Below, in pieces: positions 17,982 to 27,741 of a stretch of 64,000 nt of DNA (position 1 is the stretch's first letter; every line of letters begins with the position of its first letter). Position numbers and translations under genes: made by a program. A model generated the notes under the pieces. That model saw only the letters and a program-made list of their open reading frames with translations, was not told where the DNA came from and did not search any database. This stretch comes from Capilliphycus robustus (lineage in GTDB: Bacteria; Cyanobacteriota; Cyanobacteriia; Cyanobacteriales; Microcoleaceae): contig NZ_JAYGHR010000067.1 in assembly GCF_034932365.1 (NCBI RefSeq), forward strand, positions 58,944-122,943, in the 5' to 3' direction.

Positions 17982-18983
17982 CTAGAGATATACAGGTAAA
18001 TCTTTGCGGGGTTTAAAGGCTTCTATTTGACGTAATTTCTCATACAATTCTCGTTCTTGAGGACTGGGATCTTTAGGAACGACTATTTTTAATTCGACTA
18101 ATTGATCACCCCGGTTTCCCGTTCCGGTTGGATAACCTTTATTGGCTAAACGTAAGCGTTTCCCAGACGTTACACCGGGGGGGATTTTTAGTTTGACAAA
18201 ACCATCTAAAGTCGGAACTTCTATTTCACTTCCTAACACCGCTTCACAGGGCGTAATGGGAACTTCACAAATAATATCTGAACGTTCCACTTGAAAAAAC
18301 GGATGAGGTAAAATATTGATTTTCAGATATAAATCTCCGCCTCCAATGCCTTGATTTCTTAAACGAATGCGTTGACCTGTGATCATTGCAGAAGGCATAT
18401 TAACTTCTAAACTGCGGCCATCTTCTAAGCGAATGCGTTCTGTTCCGCCTGTATAAGCCTTTTCTAAGGGTAAAGTCAGTCGCGCTTCAATATCTCGTTT
18501 GGCTTCCCGAGAACCTGCTGTATAAACCGCTTTTGTGCGAGGGGAACGATAGGGATCAGAAGACTCCACCCGAGGCGCGTCAGCCGTCACTGTTCGGACT
18601 TCTCGCCGTCGCCCTAACAATTGATCGACAAACGTATTAAAATCGGCATAGTCTCCAAAATCAACTTCTTCAGTTTGAGTCCGACCATTGGTTGATTTAC
18701 TAGCCCAAGTTTTCAAGCCCGAAAAAGGCGAACTCTTGCGACCTTGAAAGCCTTTTTGCTTCCAAAATTGACTATATTCATCGTATTGCGATCGTTTTTC
18801 GGGGTCAGACAGAATATGATAGGCTTCTCCAATGTCTTTAAATTTTTCCTCAGCCTCTTTATCACCGGGATTGAGATCGGGGTGATATTGTCTGGCTAGT
18901 CGGCGATAGACTCTTTTAATTTCTTCTAAAGTTGCGTCTTTGGGAACGCCTAGAATTTGATAATAATTCCGGAAGTTTTGCAT
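17982..18983 (-). CDS. dnaJ: DnaJ-type co-chaperone (type II, CbpA-like)
   Basis: The 333-residue protein has an N-terminal J-domain (NYYQILGVPKDATLEEIK) with the diagnostic HPD tripeptide in RQYHPDLNPGD, which stimulates the ATPase of the partner DnaK. A linker region and the two beta-rich C-terminal substrate-binding domains follow (LTLPLEKAYTGGTERI; VPTLDGFVKLKIPPG). There is no CxxCxGxG zinc-finger region, so it is type II rather than canonical type I DnaJ. It lies 67 bp downstream of dnaK on the same strand, and the two very probably form an operon. Confidence 0.93.
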   Translation of the reverse strand: MQNFRNYYQILGVPKDATLEEIKRVYRRLARQYHPDLNPGDKEAEEKFKDIGEAYHILSDPEKRSQYDEYSQFWKQKGFQGRKSSPFSGLKTWASKSTNGRTQTEEVDFGDYADFNTFVDQLLGRRREVRTVTADAPRVESSDPYRSPRTKAVYTAGSREAKRDIEARLTLPLEKAYTGGTERIRLEDGRSLEVNMPSAMITGQRIRLRNQGIGGGDLYLKINILPHPFFQVERSDIICEVPITPCEAVLGSEIEVPTLDGFVKLKIPPGVTSGKRLRLANKGYPTGTGNRGDQLVELKIVVPKDPSPQERELYEKLRQIEAFKPRKDLPVYL

Positions 18984-19050
18984 GATTGGGTTGACGATTT
19001 TTACGTTTTAAATTGAAAGTATCGACCGAATTTATGCTTCTGAAAACACT

Positions 19051-21051
19051 TTATAGCCAATCATCATCTTGTTCATCCCAGTCATCACTTTGATAATAGC
19101 GTTTAGTCGTTCGACCTTCGTCCAAACGTTCGGATTGAGGGGGATAGTCGCGGTTGACATATCGTTCTTCTCGACGGCGATCGCTAGCTGAAAACGTGCG
19201 TTTGATCGATCCAAACAAATCATCTTCGTCCTCAGACGCAAAAGCAGACACTTCTCGACTGAGTTCATAAAGAGCATCTTGTAGATCCGCCCCAATTTGG
19301 TCAATTCCGCGATCATCATCCCGTTCCAGGCTATCACGCAAAGCCCGAATTAGGGTTTCAATGCGTCCTCGCTGACGTTGGGCAAATTGCATTCCGTAGT
19401 CTAAGGCGACTTCTCGCAGTTGTCGTTCCGCTTGGTAGGTTAAAGCTTGGGCGCGGTTGCGTTTTTCGACTCGTTCACGCTGTAAGCGATCTTGATCCGC
19501 AAATTGTTCGGCTTCTTGGATCATGCGGTTCACTTCTTCTTGGCTGAGAGTGGATGCCCCTTGAATGGTAACGCTTTGTTCCCGTCCAGTGGTTTTGTCT
19601 AAGGCTGTCACCAGTAAGATTCCATTGGCATCAATATCAAAAGAAACCTGAACTTGCGGAACACCTCTAGGGGCGGGCGGAATTCCCGTGAGTTTAAATT
19701 TACCCAAGGATTTATTATCGCTGCCTAACTCCCGTTCACCTTGTAAGACGTGAATTTCGACTAAGGTTTGGTTGTTTTCTGAGGTCGAGAAAATATCAGA
19801 TCGTCGCACGGGAATTGTCGTATTGCGAGGGATGAGTTTTTTCATCACACCGCCAATAGTTTCTAACCCTAGAGATAGAGGTGTTACATCCAAGAGTAAG
19901 ATATCTCGCACTTCTCCGGCTAAAATTCCGGCTTGAATGGCGGCCCCCACTGCAACCACTTCATCGGGGTTAACGCCTTGATTGGGTTCGCGATCAATTA
20001 AGCTATAAACCACTTGTTGAACCATCGGCATTCGGGTTGATCCGCCGACTAATATCACTTCATCAATCCGATCTGGATTAAGATTAGCATCCATCAAAGC
20101 CTGTTTGATCGGACGACGCAAGCGTTGAACTAAGTCCGCACATAATCCTTCAAATTCACCTCGGGTGAGTCGATATTCCAGGTGTTTCGGCCCTTCTTCA
20201 GTTGCTGTAATAAACGGTAAGTTAATCTCTGTGACACCGATGCCAGACAGTTCGATTTTGGCTTTTTCGGCGGCTTCAGTCAAACGTTGTAAGGCTTGGC
20301 GGTTGCGTCGGAGATCGACGCCTTCTTGATCTAGAAATTTATCGGCCAACCAATCGACAATTTTTTGGTCAAAATCATTTCCACCGAGTTGAGTATCGCC
20401 ACTGGTGGCTTTGACTTCAAATACGCCATCCCCAACTTCGAGAATGGAAACATCAAAAGTCCCTCCGCCTAAGTCAAAGACGAGGATGGTTTCATATTCG
20501 CGTTTTTCCAGTCCGTAGGCCAGAGAGGCGGCGGTGGGTTCGTTGAGAATGCGTTTTACATCCAGTCCGGCGATCCGTCCGGCGTCACGGGTGGCTTGGC
20601 GTTGGGAGTCGTTAAAATAGGCGGGAACGGTAATCACCGCCCCAGTTACCTCTTCCCCCAGAAAACGGCTGGCTTCTTCAGTCAGTTTTCGCAAAACCAT
20701 TGCTGAGATTTCTTCTGGGGCGAAGTCTTTTTTCAGTCGAGGACAATTGATTCTAACGTTACTGACCTCATCCCGGCGAATGGTGTAGGGAACCCGCTTT
20801 GAGGCGGGGGTGAGGTCAGCGTATTTATTGCCGATTAACCGCTTCACCCCAAAAAAGGTATTTTGGGGATCTAAAATGGCTTGACGTCTGGCCATTTGTC
20901 CGACAATGCGTTCCCCTTCTCGGGTAAAACCAACGACGGAGGGGGTTGTCCGCATTCCTTCAGAATTGGCAATCACAACAGGCTTACCGCCCTCCATGAC
21001 AGCGACCACAGAGTTGGTTGTCCCCAGGTCAATGCCGACTACTCTTCCCAT
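19051..21051 (-). CDS. dnaK: Hsp70 chaperone DnaK (cyanobacterial paralogue)
   Basis: The 666-residue Hsp70 has all core signatures: GIDLGTTNSVV at the N-terminus, VFDLGGGTFDVS and ILVGGSTRMPMVQQ in the ATPase domain, and the substrate-binding domain with LLLDVTPLSLGLETIGGV. The C-terminal tail is acidic and tyrosine/arginine-rich and ends QDDDWL rather than EEVD. That makes it one of the divergent extra DnaKs that cyanobacteria carry, possibly the DnaK3 type found beside a dnaJ; which paralogue it is remains uncertain. The ATG is preceded by AAAGGAGAAAA, a good RBS. It is transcribed with dnaJ. Confidence 0.95.
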   Translation of the reverse strand: MGRVVGIDLGTTNSVVAVMEGGKPVVIANSEGMRTTPSVVGFTREGERIVGQMARRQAILDPQNTFFGVKRLIGNKYADLTPASKRVPYTIRRDEVSNVRINCPRLKKDFAPEEISAMVLRKLTEEASRFLGEEVTGAVITVPAYFNDSQRQATRDAGRIAGLDVKRILNEPTAASLAYGLEKREYETILVFDLGGGTFDVSILEVGDGVFEVKATSGDTQLGGNDFDQKIVDWLADKFLDQEGVDLRRNRQALQRLTEAAEKAKIELSGIGVTEINLPFITATEEGPKHLEYRLTRGEFEGLCADLVQRLRRPIKQALMDANLNPDRIDEVILVGGSTRMPMVQQVVYSLIDREPNQGVNPDEVVAVGAAIQAGILAGEVRDILLLDVTPLSLGLETIGGVMKKLIPRNTTIPVRRSDIFSTSENNQTLVEIHVLQGERELGSDNKSLGKFKLTGIPPAPRGVPQVQVSFDIDANGILLVTALDKTTGREQSVTIQGASTLSQEEVNRMIQEAEQFADQDRLQRERVEKRNRAQALTYQAERQLREVALDYGMQFAQRQRGRIETLIRALRDSLERDDDRGIDQIGADLQDALYELSREVSAFASEDEDDLFGSIKRTFSASDRRREERYVNRDYPPQSERLDEGRTTKRYYQSDDWDEQDDDWL

Positions 21052-21186
21052 GCGTTGGTTTTCTCCTTTTGTGCTTCGATTTGCCTTAGTTGTCCGATTA
21101 TCTATTTTATCGCGTAAAGCTCTGGAACTTTATACAGTGACCAGTTACCAAGTACCGTGCAGTGACCAGGGAACAGGGAACAGTTT

Positions 21187-21290
21187 CTCCCTCGCTTGCC
21201 TCTTGCCTGTTGCCTCTTGCCTGTTGCCTCTTGCCTTTTGCCTTTTGCAAGATTGCCTTTTGCAAGATTGCCTTTTGCCTATTCCCTTCT
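21187..21290. repeat. Short tandem heptamer repeats (TTGCCTC/TTGCCTT/TTGCCTG)
   Basis: About a dozen near-copies of a 7-bp TTGCCTN unit, interspersed with TTGCAAGA units, lie between the divergent dnaK and crtP genes. Such short tandemly repeated repetitive sequences are known from filamentous cyanobacteria. Spurious open frames cross this region. Confidence 0.8.
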
Positions 21291-21306
21291 TTAACAAATC
21301 TTGGAC

Positions 21307-21334
21307 TTGAATGTAACAAGATGTAAAGTATAAT
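21307..21334 (+). promoter_or_regulatory. Candidate promoter of crtP
   Basis: TTGAAT (21307-21312) and TATAAT (21329-21334) are separated by 16 bp and lie 38 bp before the crtP ATG. The -10 is a perfect match to the consensus and the -35 is partial. Confidence 0.45.
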
Positions 21335-21371
21335 GAGAACGAAATATAAGCACACAGACTAAAGGTTATCA

Positions 21372-22826
21372 ATGCGAGTTGCGATCGCCGGAGCAGGTTT
21401 AGCAGGTTTATCTTGTGCCAAATATCTCGCAGATTTGGGTCATACGCCCATTGTTCTGGAACGGCGAGATGTATTAGGGGGCAAGGTGGCTGCATGGAAA
21501 GACGAAGACGGGGACTGGTACGAAACGGGTTTGCACATTTTTTTCGGTGCTTACCCCAATATGTTGCAGCTTTTCAAAGAACTGGGCATCGAGGATCGGC
21601 TGCAATGGAAAGAACACACGATGATTTTTAACCAGCCTGAGAAGCCTGGTACCTATTCTCGGTTTGATTTTCCTGACCTACCTGCTCCGATTAATGGAGT
21701 GATCGCGATCCTGCGTAATAATGATATGCTCACTTGGCCGGAAAAGATCCGGTTTGGCTTGGGGTTAATTCCGGCGATGGTTCAGGGGCAAAAGTATGTT
21801 GAGGAGATGGATCAATACTCCTTTTCAGACTGGCTCAAACGGCAAAATGTTCCGCCTCGGGTTGAGAAGGAAGTGTTTATCGCCATGTCAAAAGCTCTGA
21901 ACTTTATTGACCCGGATGAGATTTCAGCAACGATTATCCTAACAGCACTCAACCGCTTCTTACAAGAGAAAAATGGCTCCAAGATGGCGTTTTTGGATGG
22001 TTCGCCTACAGAACGCCTCTGTCAACCGATTGTAGATTATATCACGGAGCGAGGTGGTGAAGTCCGACTCAATTCACCTATTAGAAAGTTTTTACTCAAT
22101 GCCGATCACAGCATCAGTGGCTTTCAAGTCGGTGGGTCAGAGGAGGTGTTAACGGCTGATGCTTATGTTTCGGCGATGCCTGTTGATCCCCTGAAGTTGA
22201 TGTTACCGGAAGCTTGGCAAAAATTGGATGATTTTCAAAAGCTAGACGGTTTAGAGGGGGTTCCGGTGATCAACGTGCATCTGTGGTTTGATCGCAAGCT
22301 GACGGATATTGATCATCTGTTGTTTTCGAGATCGCCGCTTCTGAGTGTGTACGCCGACATGAGTAATACTTGTCAGGCTTATTCCGATCCGGATCGTTCG
22401 ATGTTAGAGTTAGTTTTAGCCCCAGCCAAAGATTGGATCGCGAAGTCTGATGAGGAGATTGTGGCAGCAACGATGGCAGAATTGGAAAAATTATTTCCCT
22501 CTCAAATTCCCCATCAGGCGCAGTTGTTGAAGTCTCATGTGGTCAAGACCCCACGTTCGGTTTACAAAGCTGTTCCAGGCGCTCAAGCTTGTCGTCCTTC
22601 CCAAGTTACACCGATTCCCAATTTCTTTCTAACTGGGGATTATACGATGCAACGATACCTGGGTAGTATGGAAGGTGCTGTACTTTCTGGTAAACTAACA
22701 GCGCAAGCTATTAGTCAGCATTCAGCCTCAATTGACAAGCAAGCCCAGGCTGCTCGGGTTGATTCTGCCCTTAACGGTAATTCAGCCTCTGTCAATTCCC
22801 CAACCCGCACCCCTGTTACACAATAA
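21372..22826 (+). CDS. crtP: 15-cis-phytoene desaturase, plant/cyanobacterial type
   Basis: The 484-residue FAD-dependent enzyme introduces two double bases of unsaturation into phytoene, giving zeta-carotene in carotenoid synthesis at membranes. The N-terminal dinucleotide-binding motif is VAIAGAGLAGLSCAKYLADL. It is followed by the family block GGKVAAWKDEDGDWYETGLH and the amine-oxidase-like C-terminal FAD motif near FFLTGDYTMQRYLGSMEGAV. The last ~35 residues are a poorly conserved tail. It is followed after 44 bp by crtB, the classic cyanobacterial crtP-crtB (pds-psy) arrangement, in which the two enzymes act in sequence. AAAGG precedes the ATG. Confidence 0.97.
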   Translation: MRVAIAGAGLAGLSCAKYLADLGHTPIVLERRDVLGGKVAAWKDEDGDWYETGLHIFFGAYPNMLQLFKELGIEDRLQWKEHTMIFNQPEKPGTYSRFDFPDLPAPINGVIAILRNNDMLTWPEKIRFGLGLIPAMVQGQKYVEEMDQYSFSDWLKRQNVPPRVEKEVFIAMSKALNFIDPDEISATIILTALNRFLQEKNGSKMAFLDGSPTERLCQPIVDYITERGGEVRLNSPIRKFLLNADHSISGFQVGGSEEVLTADAYVSAMPVDPLKLMLPEAWQKLDDFQKLDGLEGVPVINVHLWFDRKLTDIDHLLFSRSPLLSVYADMSNTCQAYSDPDRSMLELVLAPAKDWIAKSDEEIVAATMAELEKLFPSQIPHQAQLLKSHVVKTPRSVYKAVPGAQACRPSQVTPIPNFFLTGDYTMQRYLGSMEGAVLSGKLTAQAISQHSASIDKQAQAARVDSALNGNSASVNSPTRTPVTQ

Positions 22827-22870
22827 CCAACCGATTTACGGCTGATAGCGACAGAGCAGAAAAACGACGA

Positions 22871-23800
22871 ATGCTACAACTGTCTAAGTCCCTCCGGATG
22901 AGAACTCTGGCTTCCTTGGAAGACTCCTACGAACTCTGTCGTCAGATTACTGCGGAGTATTCCAAAACTTTCTATATGGGAACTCAGCTCATGCCAGAAG
23001 CCAAGCGTCGGGCGATCTGGGCAATTTATGTCTGGTGTCGCCGTACCGATGAACTGGTCGATGGGCCGATGGCGAGTTCGACAACGGCTGAAACTTTGGA
23101 TCATTGGGAAAAACACCTCGAATCTCTTTTCGCAGGTCATCCCATTGACGATGAGGACGTGGCTCTAGTGGATACTCTCAGCCAGTATCCTCTGGATATT
23201 CAGCCGTTTCGAGATATGATTGCGGGTCAACGGATGGATCTTTACCGCAGTCGATATGAAACGTTTGAAGAATTGAAACTGTACTGCTATCGGGTGGCGG
23301 GTACAGTTGGGTTAATGTCTATGGCCGTGATGGGCGTTGCCCAACCGGACTATCAGGCACCCTGGGATCATGAACTTGGCTTTGATATCCCGACAGAAGA
23401 AGCGATCGCCCTTGGAATTGCTAATCAATTGACGAACATTCTCCGAGATGTCGGTGAGGATGCTCGCCGAGGTCGTATTTATCTTCCCCTAGAAGAGTTA
23501 GCCCTGTTCAACTACACGCAAGAGGATTTATTGAAGGGAGTTGTCGATGATCGCTGGCGAGAACTGATGCGTTTTCAAATTCAGCGAGCGCGTAAGTTCT
23601 ATACTCTGGCTGAACGAGGGATTCGCGCTTTGAGTCCTGATATTCGCTGGCCGGTTTGGTCTGCATTACTTCTCTACAGCAAGATTCTCGATGAAATTGA
23701 GCGCAATCGGTATGATGTTTTTACCCGACGGGCTTATGTTCCGACTCAGCGTAAAATGTTCTGTTTACCTGTTGCGCTTTTGAGGTCCATTGTGTTGTAA
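22871..23800 (+). CDS. crtB: Phytoene synthase
   Basis: The 309-residue enzyme condenses two geranylgeranyl diphosphates to phytoene, the first committed step of carotenoid synthesis. The two Asp-rich, Mg-diphosphate-binding regions are visible: YVWCRRTDELVDGP near residue 60 and NQLTNILRDVGEDARRGRIY near residue 195. YSKTFYMGTQLM near the N-terminus is also typical. Its length is normal for cyanobacteria. It lies in an operon with crtP and is followed by a strong terminator. Confidence 0.97.
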   Translation: MLQLSKSLRMRTLASLEDSYELCRQITAEYSKTFYMGTQLMPEAKRRAIWAIYVWCRRTDELVDGPMASSTTAETLDHWEKHLESLFAGHPIDDEDVALVDTLSQYPLDIQPFRDMIAGQRMDLYRSRYETFEELKLYCYRVAGTVGLMSMAVMGVAQPDYQAPWDHELGFDIPTEEAIALGIANQLTNILRDVGEDARRGRIYLPLEELALFNYTQEDLLKGVVDDRWRELMRFQIQRARKFYTLAERGIRALSPDIRWPVWSALLLYSKILDEIERNRYDVFTRRAYVPTQRKMFCLPVALLRSIVL

Positions 23801-23837
23801 TCTTGAACGTCTTTAATAAGGCTCTATTGAATTAAAT

Positions 23838-23872
23838 AACCCGCCTGAAGTTGATTCGGGCGGGTTTTGTTT
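23838..23872 (+). terminator. Rho-independent terminator after crtB
   Basis: A 12-bp stem (AACCCGCCTGAA paired with TTCGGGCGGGTT, with one G-U pair), a five-base loop and a TTTTGTTT-type tail lie 37 bp after the crtB stop. Confidence 0.88.
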
Positions 23873-23894
23873 AGCTGAAAATCTAGTCTGAGGG

Positions 23895-24368
23895 CTAGGT
23901 ATTTGTGGTTTGAGCTAGCATTTCTTTGAGCTTCTCTAACTGGTTCGCCCAACGAGGATCGGGTTGAACCGAGTCCGAGCTAGAACTTGATGAACTTCCC
24001 GAAGGACTTGATGAAGAATTGCCTCGACCTGATTTTTTCTTCTTACTGCTTGCCGTTTTAGTGGCTACTGGGCGAACTTCCTCTTCGGGTGAACCCTCTC
24101 CTTTTTCATTTTTGCCTTTTTTACGGGGCAATGCTTTTTCTATTTTCAGGGGATTTTCCTTGAACATGAAGCCATTGTATTTTTCAACAATTTGATCGGC
24201 GATTTCATCGGTTTGTACGGTGACAAAACCAAAACCTCGACATTTTCCGGTCTTACGATCCGTAATCACTTTAGCAGAGACGCTATCTCCTTCTTCAGCA
24301 AAAACGTCTTGTAATTCCTTGCGTTCAAGTTCTTTGGGAAGATTTCCAACATAAAGACGAACGGGCAT
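23895..24368 (-). CDS. RRM-type RNA-binding protein with Ser-rich tail
   Basis: The 157-residue protein has one N-terminal RNA recognition motif: RNP2 LYVGNL (4-9) and RNP1 CRGFGFVTV (about 43-51). It belongs to the cyanobacterial Rbp family, many members of which are cold-induced and bind mRNA. The C-terminal half is an extension with KKKKSGRG and long Ser/Gly runs, longer than the ~100-residue minimal Rbps. The ATG is preceded by CGGAGG, a strong RBS. The upstream region is long and AT-rich with no gene, fitting a regulated 5' leader. Confidence 0.93.
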   Translation of the reverse strand: MPVRLYVGNLPKELERKELQDVFAEEGDSVSAKVITDRKTGKCRGFGFVTVQTDEIADQIVEKYNGFMFKENPLKIEKALPRKKGKNEKGEGSPEEEVRPVATKTASSKKKKSGRGNSSSSPSGSSSSSSSDSVQPDPRWANQLEKLKEMLAQTTNT

Positions 24369-25098
24369 GACTAAAACCTCCGAATATCAACTAAAATGAG
24401 TGAACTAGATAACAGCACATTGACTGCTATCCTTTGAATAATAAACATCTGTTCTCGAAAAATACTCTCGAACTTGAGAGCTTTTTTGCCTCACGTATAA
24501 AAAAACTTTACAACAGTTTATAGGTCTATACCAACCGAACGGGTGATTTTGAAACTTCTTCTCCACCTGTATTCGCTGATGCAGAGACCTATAATTTTTT
24601 AGGCTGTTTTGTAAACTTCCGGTCATTTCTTAACAACTTACTGCCGTATACGCTTTCAATTCCCTTGAGTGTCGATTAAAACATCTTTAACCCAGACTCT
24701 AAAACTAATATCAATGGATTTCAGCTTCCTGTCGATGTAACGCCTACTCAAGTTTAGTACACCCAAGGGTACAAAATAGAACATTTGGAGAAAAAGTCGC
24801 CTGCTTTAATACCCGTTCGGTAAAAAACAGCAACTTTTATAAAACTCTGCTCTCTACTATCCATAACCGGATAATTTAAAGCCACTCTCTAACATATCAT
24901 ATCTGTGGGCAGAATTCTAGCAATTGCTTCAAAATTTTTTCTGACTACAATCTGAATGTCTTTGGCAATCTTTTTCCGATTGATTTAAGTTTTCCTCCGA
25001 GTTACCCGAAAGGTTCATCCATTATTAAAGCTTTGTAAACAAATGTAACACTGAGTTGAGCAAAATGCAAATCCAACCTTCTTAAAACTTACAAAAAC
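24369..25098. other. Long AT-rich intergenic region upstream of the RRM gene
   Basis: I see no convincing gene in these ~730 bp. One 73-codon minus-strand frame (24405-24626) has no family resemblance and is rejected. A small imperfect palindrome, GTACACCCAAGGGTAC, lies near 24759-24774. The region probably contains the promoter and leader of the RRM gene, because the M48-like gene on the other side points into it with its 3' end. Confidence 0.5.
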
Positions 25099-27567
25099 TT
25101 AGAATCCTCCTTGAGAAATCATATAAGCCCCCCAAAAAGCCAGGACACAAGCTAAGATTGTAGACCAAATTGGATGTCCTCCTGTCAAAGTCACTTGATG
25201 ATCTTGAGTTTGTAAACTTTCGACATCTATCCAAGGTGTTGCACCTCGTCGCCACCATCCTCTAAGATTAATCGACTCACCGATTAATTCAACCGGATGG
25301 CTTGATTTGCCAAAAATTGCCAGAGGAGTCAATTCAGGAATATAATGCAGCTTGATCAAACCTGTAGCCGTCTTTAAAATTAAATCCTGTCCCATCAAAT
25401 TACTCAAACCTTCTCGCCCCTGAAGTTTTCCTTCTAAATACAGAGGTTGACTATCTATCGGTAGTGCATTAGCATCTGTCAACAGACTCACCAAACTCGG
25501 GTTTTGTAGTGGCGTTGAGGGTTTAATCTCAGCAAAGAAAGAATTGATGCGAAGGAAAATTCCTAAACTGCAAGCCAGGGGAATGCAACCTGCCAAAATC
25601 CAAAAATCCCCAAACAACCATTCTAATTGCCAAACGCCCACAGCCGACAAAAAGCCGCCCAATAACCAGATGAGACTTCCTAGCATCAAACCCGCCGGAA
25701 GCCCAAAGTAAGGCGCACCTTGTAGAAGCAATCGACGGTGTTGCAAAGACCGATCCGATGTAGATGCAGAATTTTTCGCTGATAAATCCAACTCGGTGTT
25801 CAAATTCCAAAAACTTGCATACTGAGATAATATCAACAAGCGATCGCCAATTACCGGATGTGTGTTATTGATTTCCAACCATTGACGATAGGGGTTTGCT
25901 AAATCCCATGTGAGCAGAGATTCGATCTTACCATAATCAGCCGCTACACTACCGAATGTTAGCGCTTGAGAGGAACTGACAGGCATCAACAGATCAAACC
26001 CCTCTAGTAAGCTGCTAGTACCTTGCTGCTGAATTTCCTTAGCCATTCCTATCGCTATTTTGACAATCGCGCGAGTTAGTCCGTTTGGATTTCCCGTCAG
26101 GTTGCAAGCGGTGCGATCGCTGTAGTAAACTCGTCGGCGAGACAGCCACAATGTGGGCAATCGCAAAATTCGATACAACCCATAACTCAAAGGTGAAATA
26201 ATTGTGAAAATTCCGTTGAGGATTGGGATAATCAACGATAGAATAGACCGAACAAAATTGGGGACTTTTTCGGGTAATCTGTTGATCAAATCTCCAGACT
26301 GTTCAACCCATTGTGCAGATTGCCAATAAAGCTGATAGGGGATTTGAGTAATAATAGCGGCAAAAGACATCACTCGAAAATCCCACTGACCGACTGAAGC
26401 AATTTCTCGGGCATAAATGACTGCAATTTCATCTTCCGAGAGTTGATCAAGTAATCCCTGACTAACAACAATTCTAGCAAATCTGGGCAACCAACCATAG
26501 GTGATGGCTATCGGTGCATTTGTCGGTAATACTCTCAACGCGGGAACTTTCCAATTGCGTTGCTGACAATAACTTCTTAAAATTCGATTGGCTTCTTGAC
26601 TGTAGTTAAATAACGCTGTCATTGGTAAGGGTTTCATCCGATAGGCAAATTTTAGCAAGCTATCTAATAGCCAAGGCGACAACATAAATAATACCGCTAA
26701 ACTGATATAAACAGATTCAGTCGGATTCTGATAAAATAGTTGTAGAGGTTGAAGAAGTGGCAACCACAATAACACATTATTCGTGGTATCCATTAAAAAC
26801 TCTATCAAACGAGGCGTGAACCAAAGAAACGCTAAAACGGTTAGAGCTTGTTCGAGATAAAATCGCGTTAGATTCAACGATTTTAAACGCCGCCATTCGG
26901 TTGCTCGTTCTGCTTGTCGCCAAGTTAATTGTTCAAATTTTGTTGAAAATTTATCTAATGTTTCTTGAGATTGAATATTATTTTCTTTTTTTAAAGAAGT
27001 GTCAGTAGCCATTTTATTAATGACATTTTTTTCTAAAAAATCAGATTTATTACTATTAATTTCTTTAAAAATATGGGATTGTTTTTGGGCTGATTTTGAA
27101 CGGTAATTATTCAGTTGTTCGTCAACAGAAGACTGTTTTTTAGGAGGTTCAAAGGGAACAAAACCTGCATCTTTTGGGGGTTGAATATTTGGGGGTTGCG
27201 AGGAAGGTTCAAAAGCAACAAAACCGGGGTCTTGTTGAGGTTGAGTTTCTAACGAATAACGGACTTTTAATTCTTGTAAAGTATTTTCAGCCCAAGTTTT
27301 TACTTTGGGTTTGGGATGTTGTGTCAGAGTTTGACAAAGGGCGATCGCTTTTTTGACGTTGCGAGTTCGTTCATAGGCGACAACTAACGCCATTTGCGCC
27401 TGTATTCCGGCTGATCGGTTAGACTGAGACTGTGCGATCGCTTCGAGATGAGTTATCGCTGTTTGATATTGTTTTTGTTTCAGCGCCGCTAACCCCATTT
27501 CCAGAGAAGGGGTTTCTTCTGGGGACTGTTCTGAACCCGACGCCGGAGGACGAGGAGTAGATGACAT
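25099..27567 (-). CDS. M48-family membrane protein with lost zinc motif (probable pseudo-protease)
   Basis: The 822-residue protein starts with a TPR-like helical region (SLEMGLAALKQKQYQTAITH) and two FV.FEP repeats. It continues with membrane helices (from about 235) and an M48/HtpX-like domain. Where M48 peptidases have HExxH, this protein reads REIAS (387-391, in IYAREIASVG). The usual downstream Glu zinc ligand also appears altered (SRRRVYYSDRTACN). The flanking family context is intact: NAPIAITYG, LSEDEIAVI and NTHPVIGDRL. Two more membrane segments and a beta-rich region (LYLEGKLQGREG) complete the C-terminus. It is probably a scaffold or regulator rather than a peptidase. Its frame is undamaged, arguing for retained function. 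Confidence 0.85.
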   Translation of the reverse strand: MSSTPRPPASGSEQSPEETPSLEMGLAALKQKQYQTAITHLEAIAQSQSNRSAGIQAQMALVVAYERTRNVKKAIALCQTLTQHPKPKVKTWAENTLQELKVRYSLETQPQQDPGFVAFEPSSQPPNIQPPKDAGFVPFEPPKKQSSVDEQLNNYRSKSAQKQSHIFKEINSNKSDFLEKNVINKMATDTSLKKENNIQSQETLDKFSTKFEQLTWRQAERATEWRRLKSLNLTRFYLEQALTVLAFLWFTPRLIEFLMDTTNNVLLWLPLLQPLQLFYQNPTESVYISLAVLFMLSPWLLDSLLKFAYRMKPLPMTALFNYSQEANRILRSYCQQRNWKVPALRVLPTNAPIAITYGWLPRFARIVVSQGLLDQLSEDEIAVIYAREIASVGQWDFRVMSFAAIITQIPYQLYWQSAQWVEQSGDLINRLPEKVPNFVRSILSLIIPILNGIFTIISPLSYGLYRILRLPTLWLSRRRVYYSDRTACNLTGNPNGLTRAIVKIAIGMAKEIQQQGTSSLLEGFDLLMPVSSSQALTFGSVAADYGKIESLLTWDLANPYRQWLEINNTHPVIGDRLLILSQYASFWNLNTELDLSAKNSASTSDRSLQHRRLLLQGAPYFGLPAGLMLGSLIWLLGGFLSAVGVWQLEWLFGDFWILAGCIPLACSLGIFLRINSFFAEIKPSTPLQNPSLVSLLTDANALPIDSQPLYLEGKLQGREGLSNLMGQDLILKTATGLIKLHYIPELTPLAIFGKSSHPVELIGESINLRGWWRRGATPWIDVESLQTQDHQVTLTGGHPIWSTILACVLAFWGAYMISQGGF

Positions 27568-27741
27568 GGCGGTTCCTCCACTGGGACTTTTTTTAAGATA
27601 GCCCAGGGTTGGGGTATTGTGAGTATTTTATCAGATTGTTACAAGATTTTTCTAACTTTTGGCAGATTTGTAGAGATTTCGCAACTCGGAGATAGATGCA
27701 GAAGTGTTAGGGGTTAGAATTAATTGTACTGTATGAATGAG

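Noticed and set aside
21107..21495. Overlapping minus-strand frames upstream of crtP
   Set aside because: They read through heptamer repeats into the crtP start. The products are low-complexity (repeated KRQ and ARG units) and have no family match.
24405..24626. 73-codon minus-strand frame upstream of the RRM gene
   Set aside because: No recognisable domain and biased composition. The region is more likely a leader or promoter.
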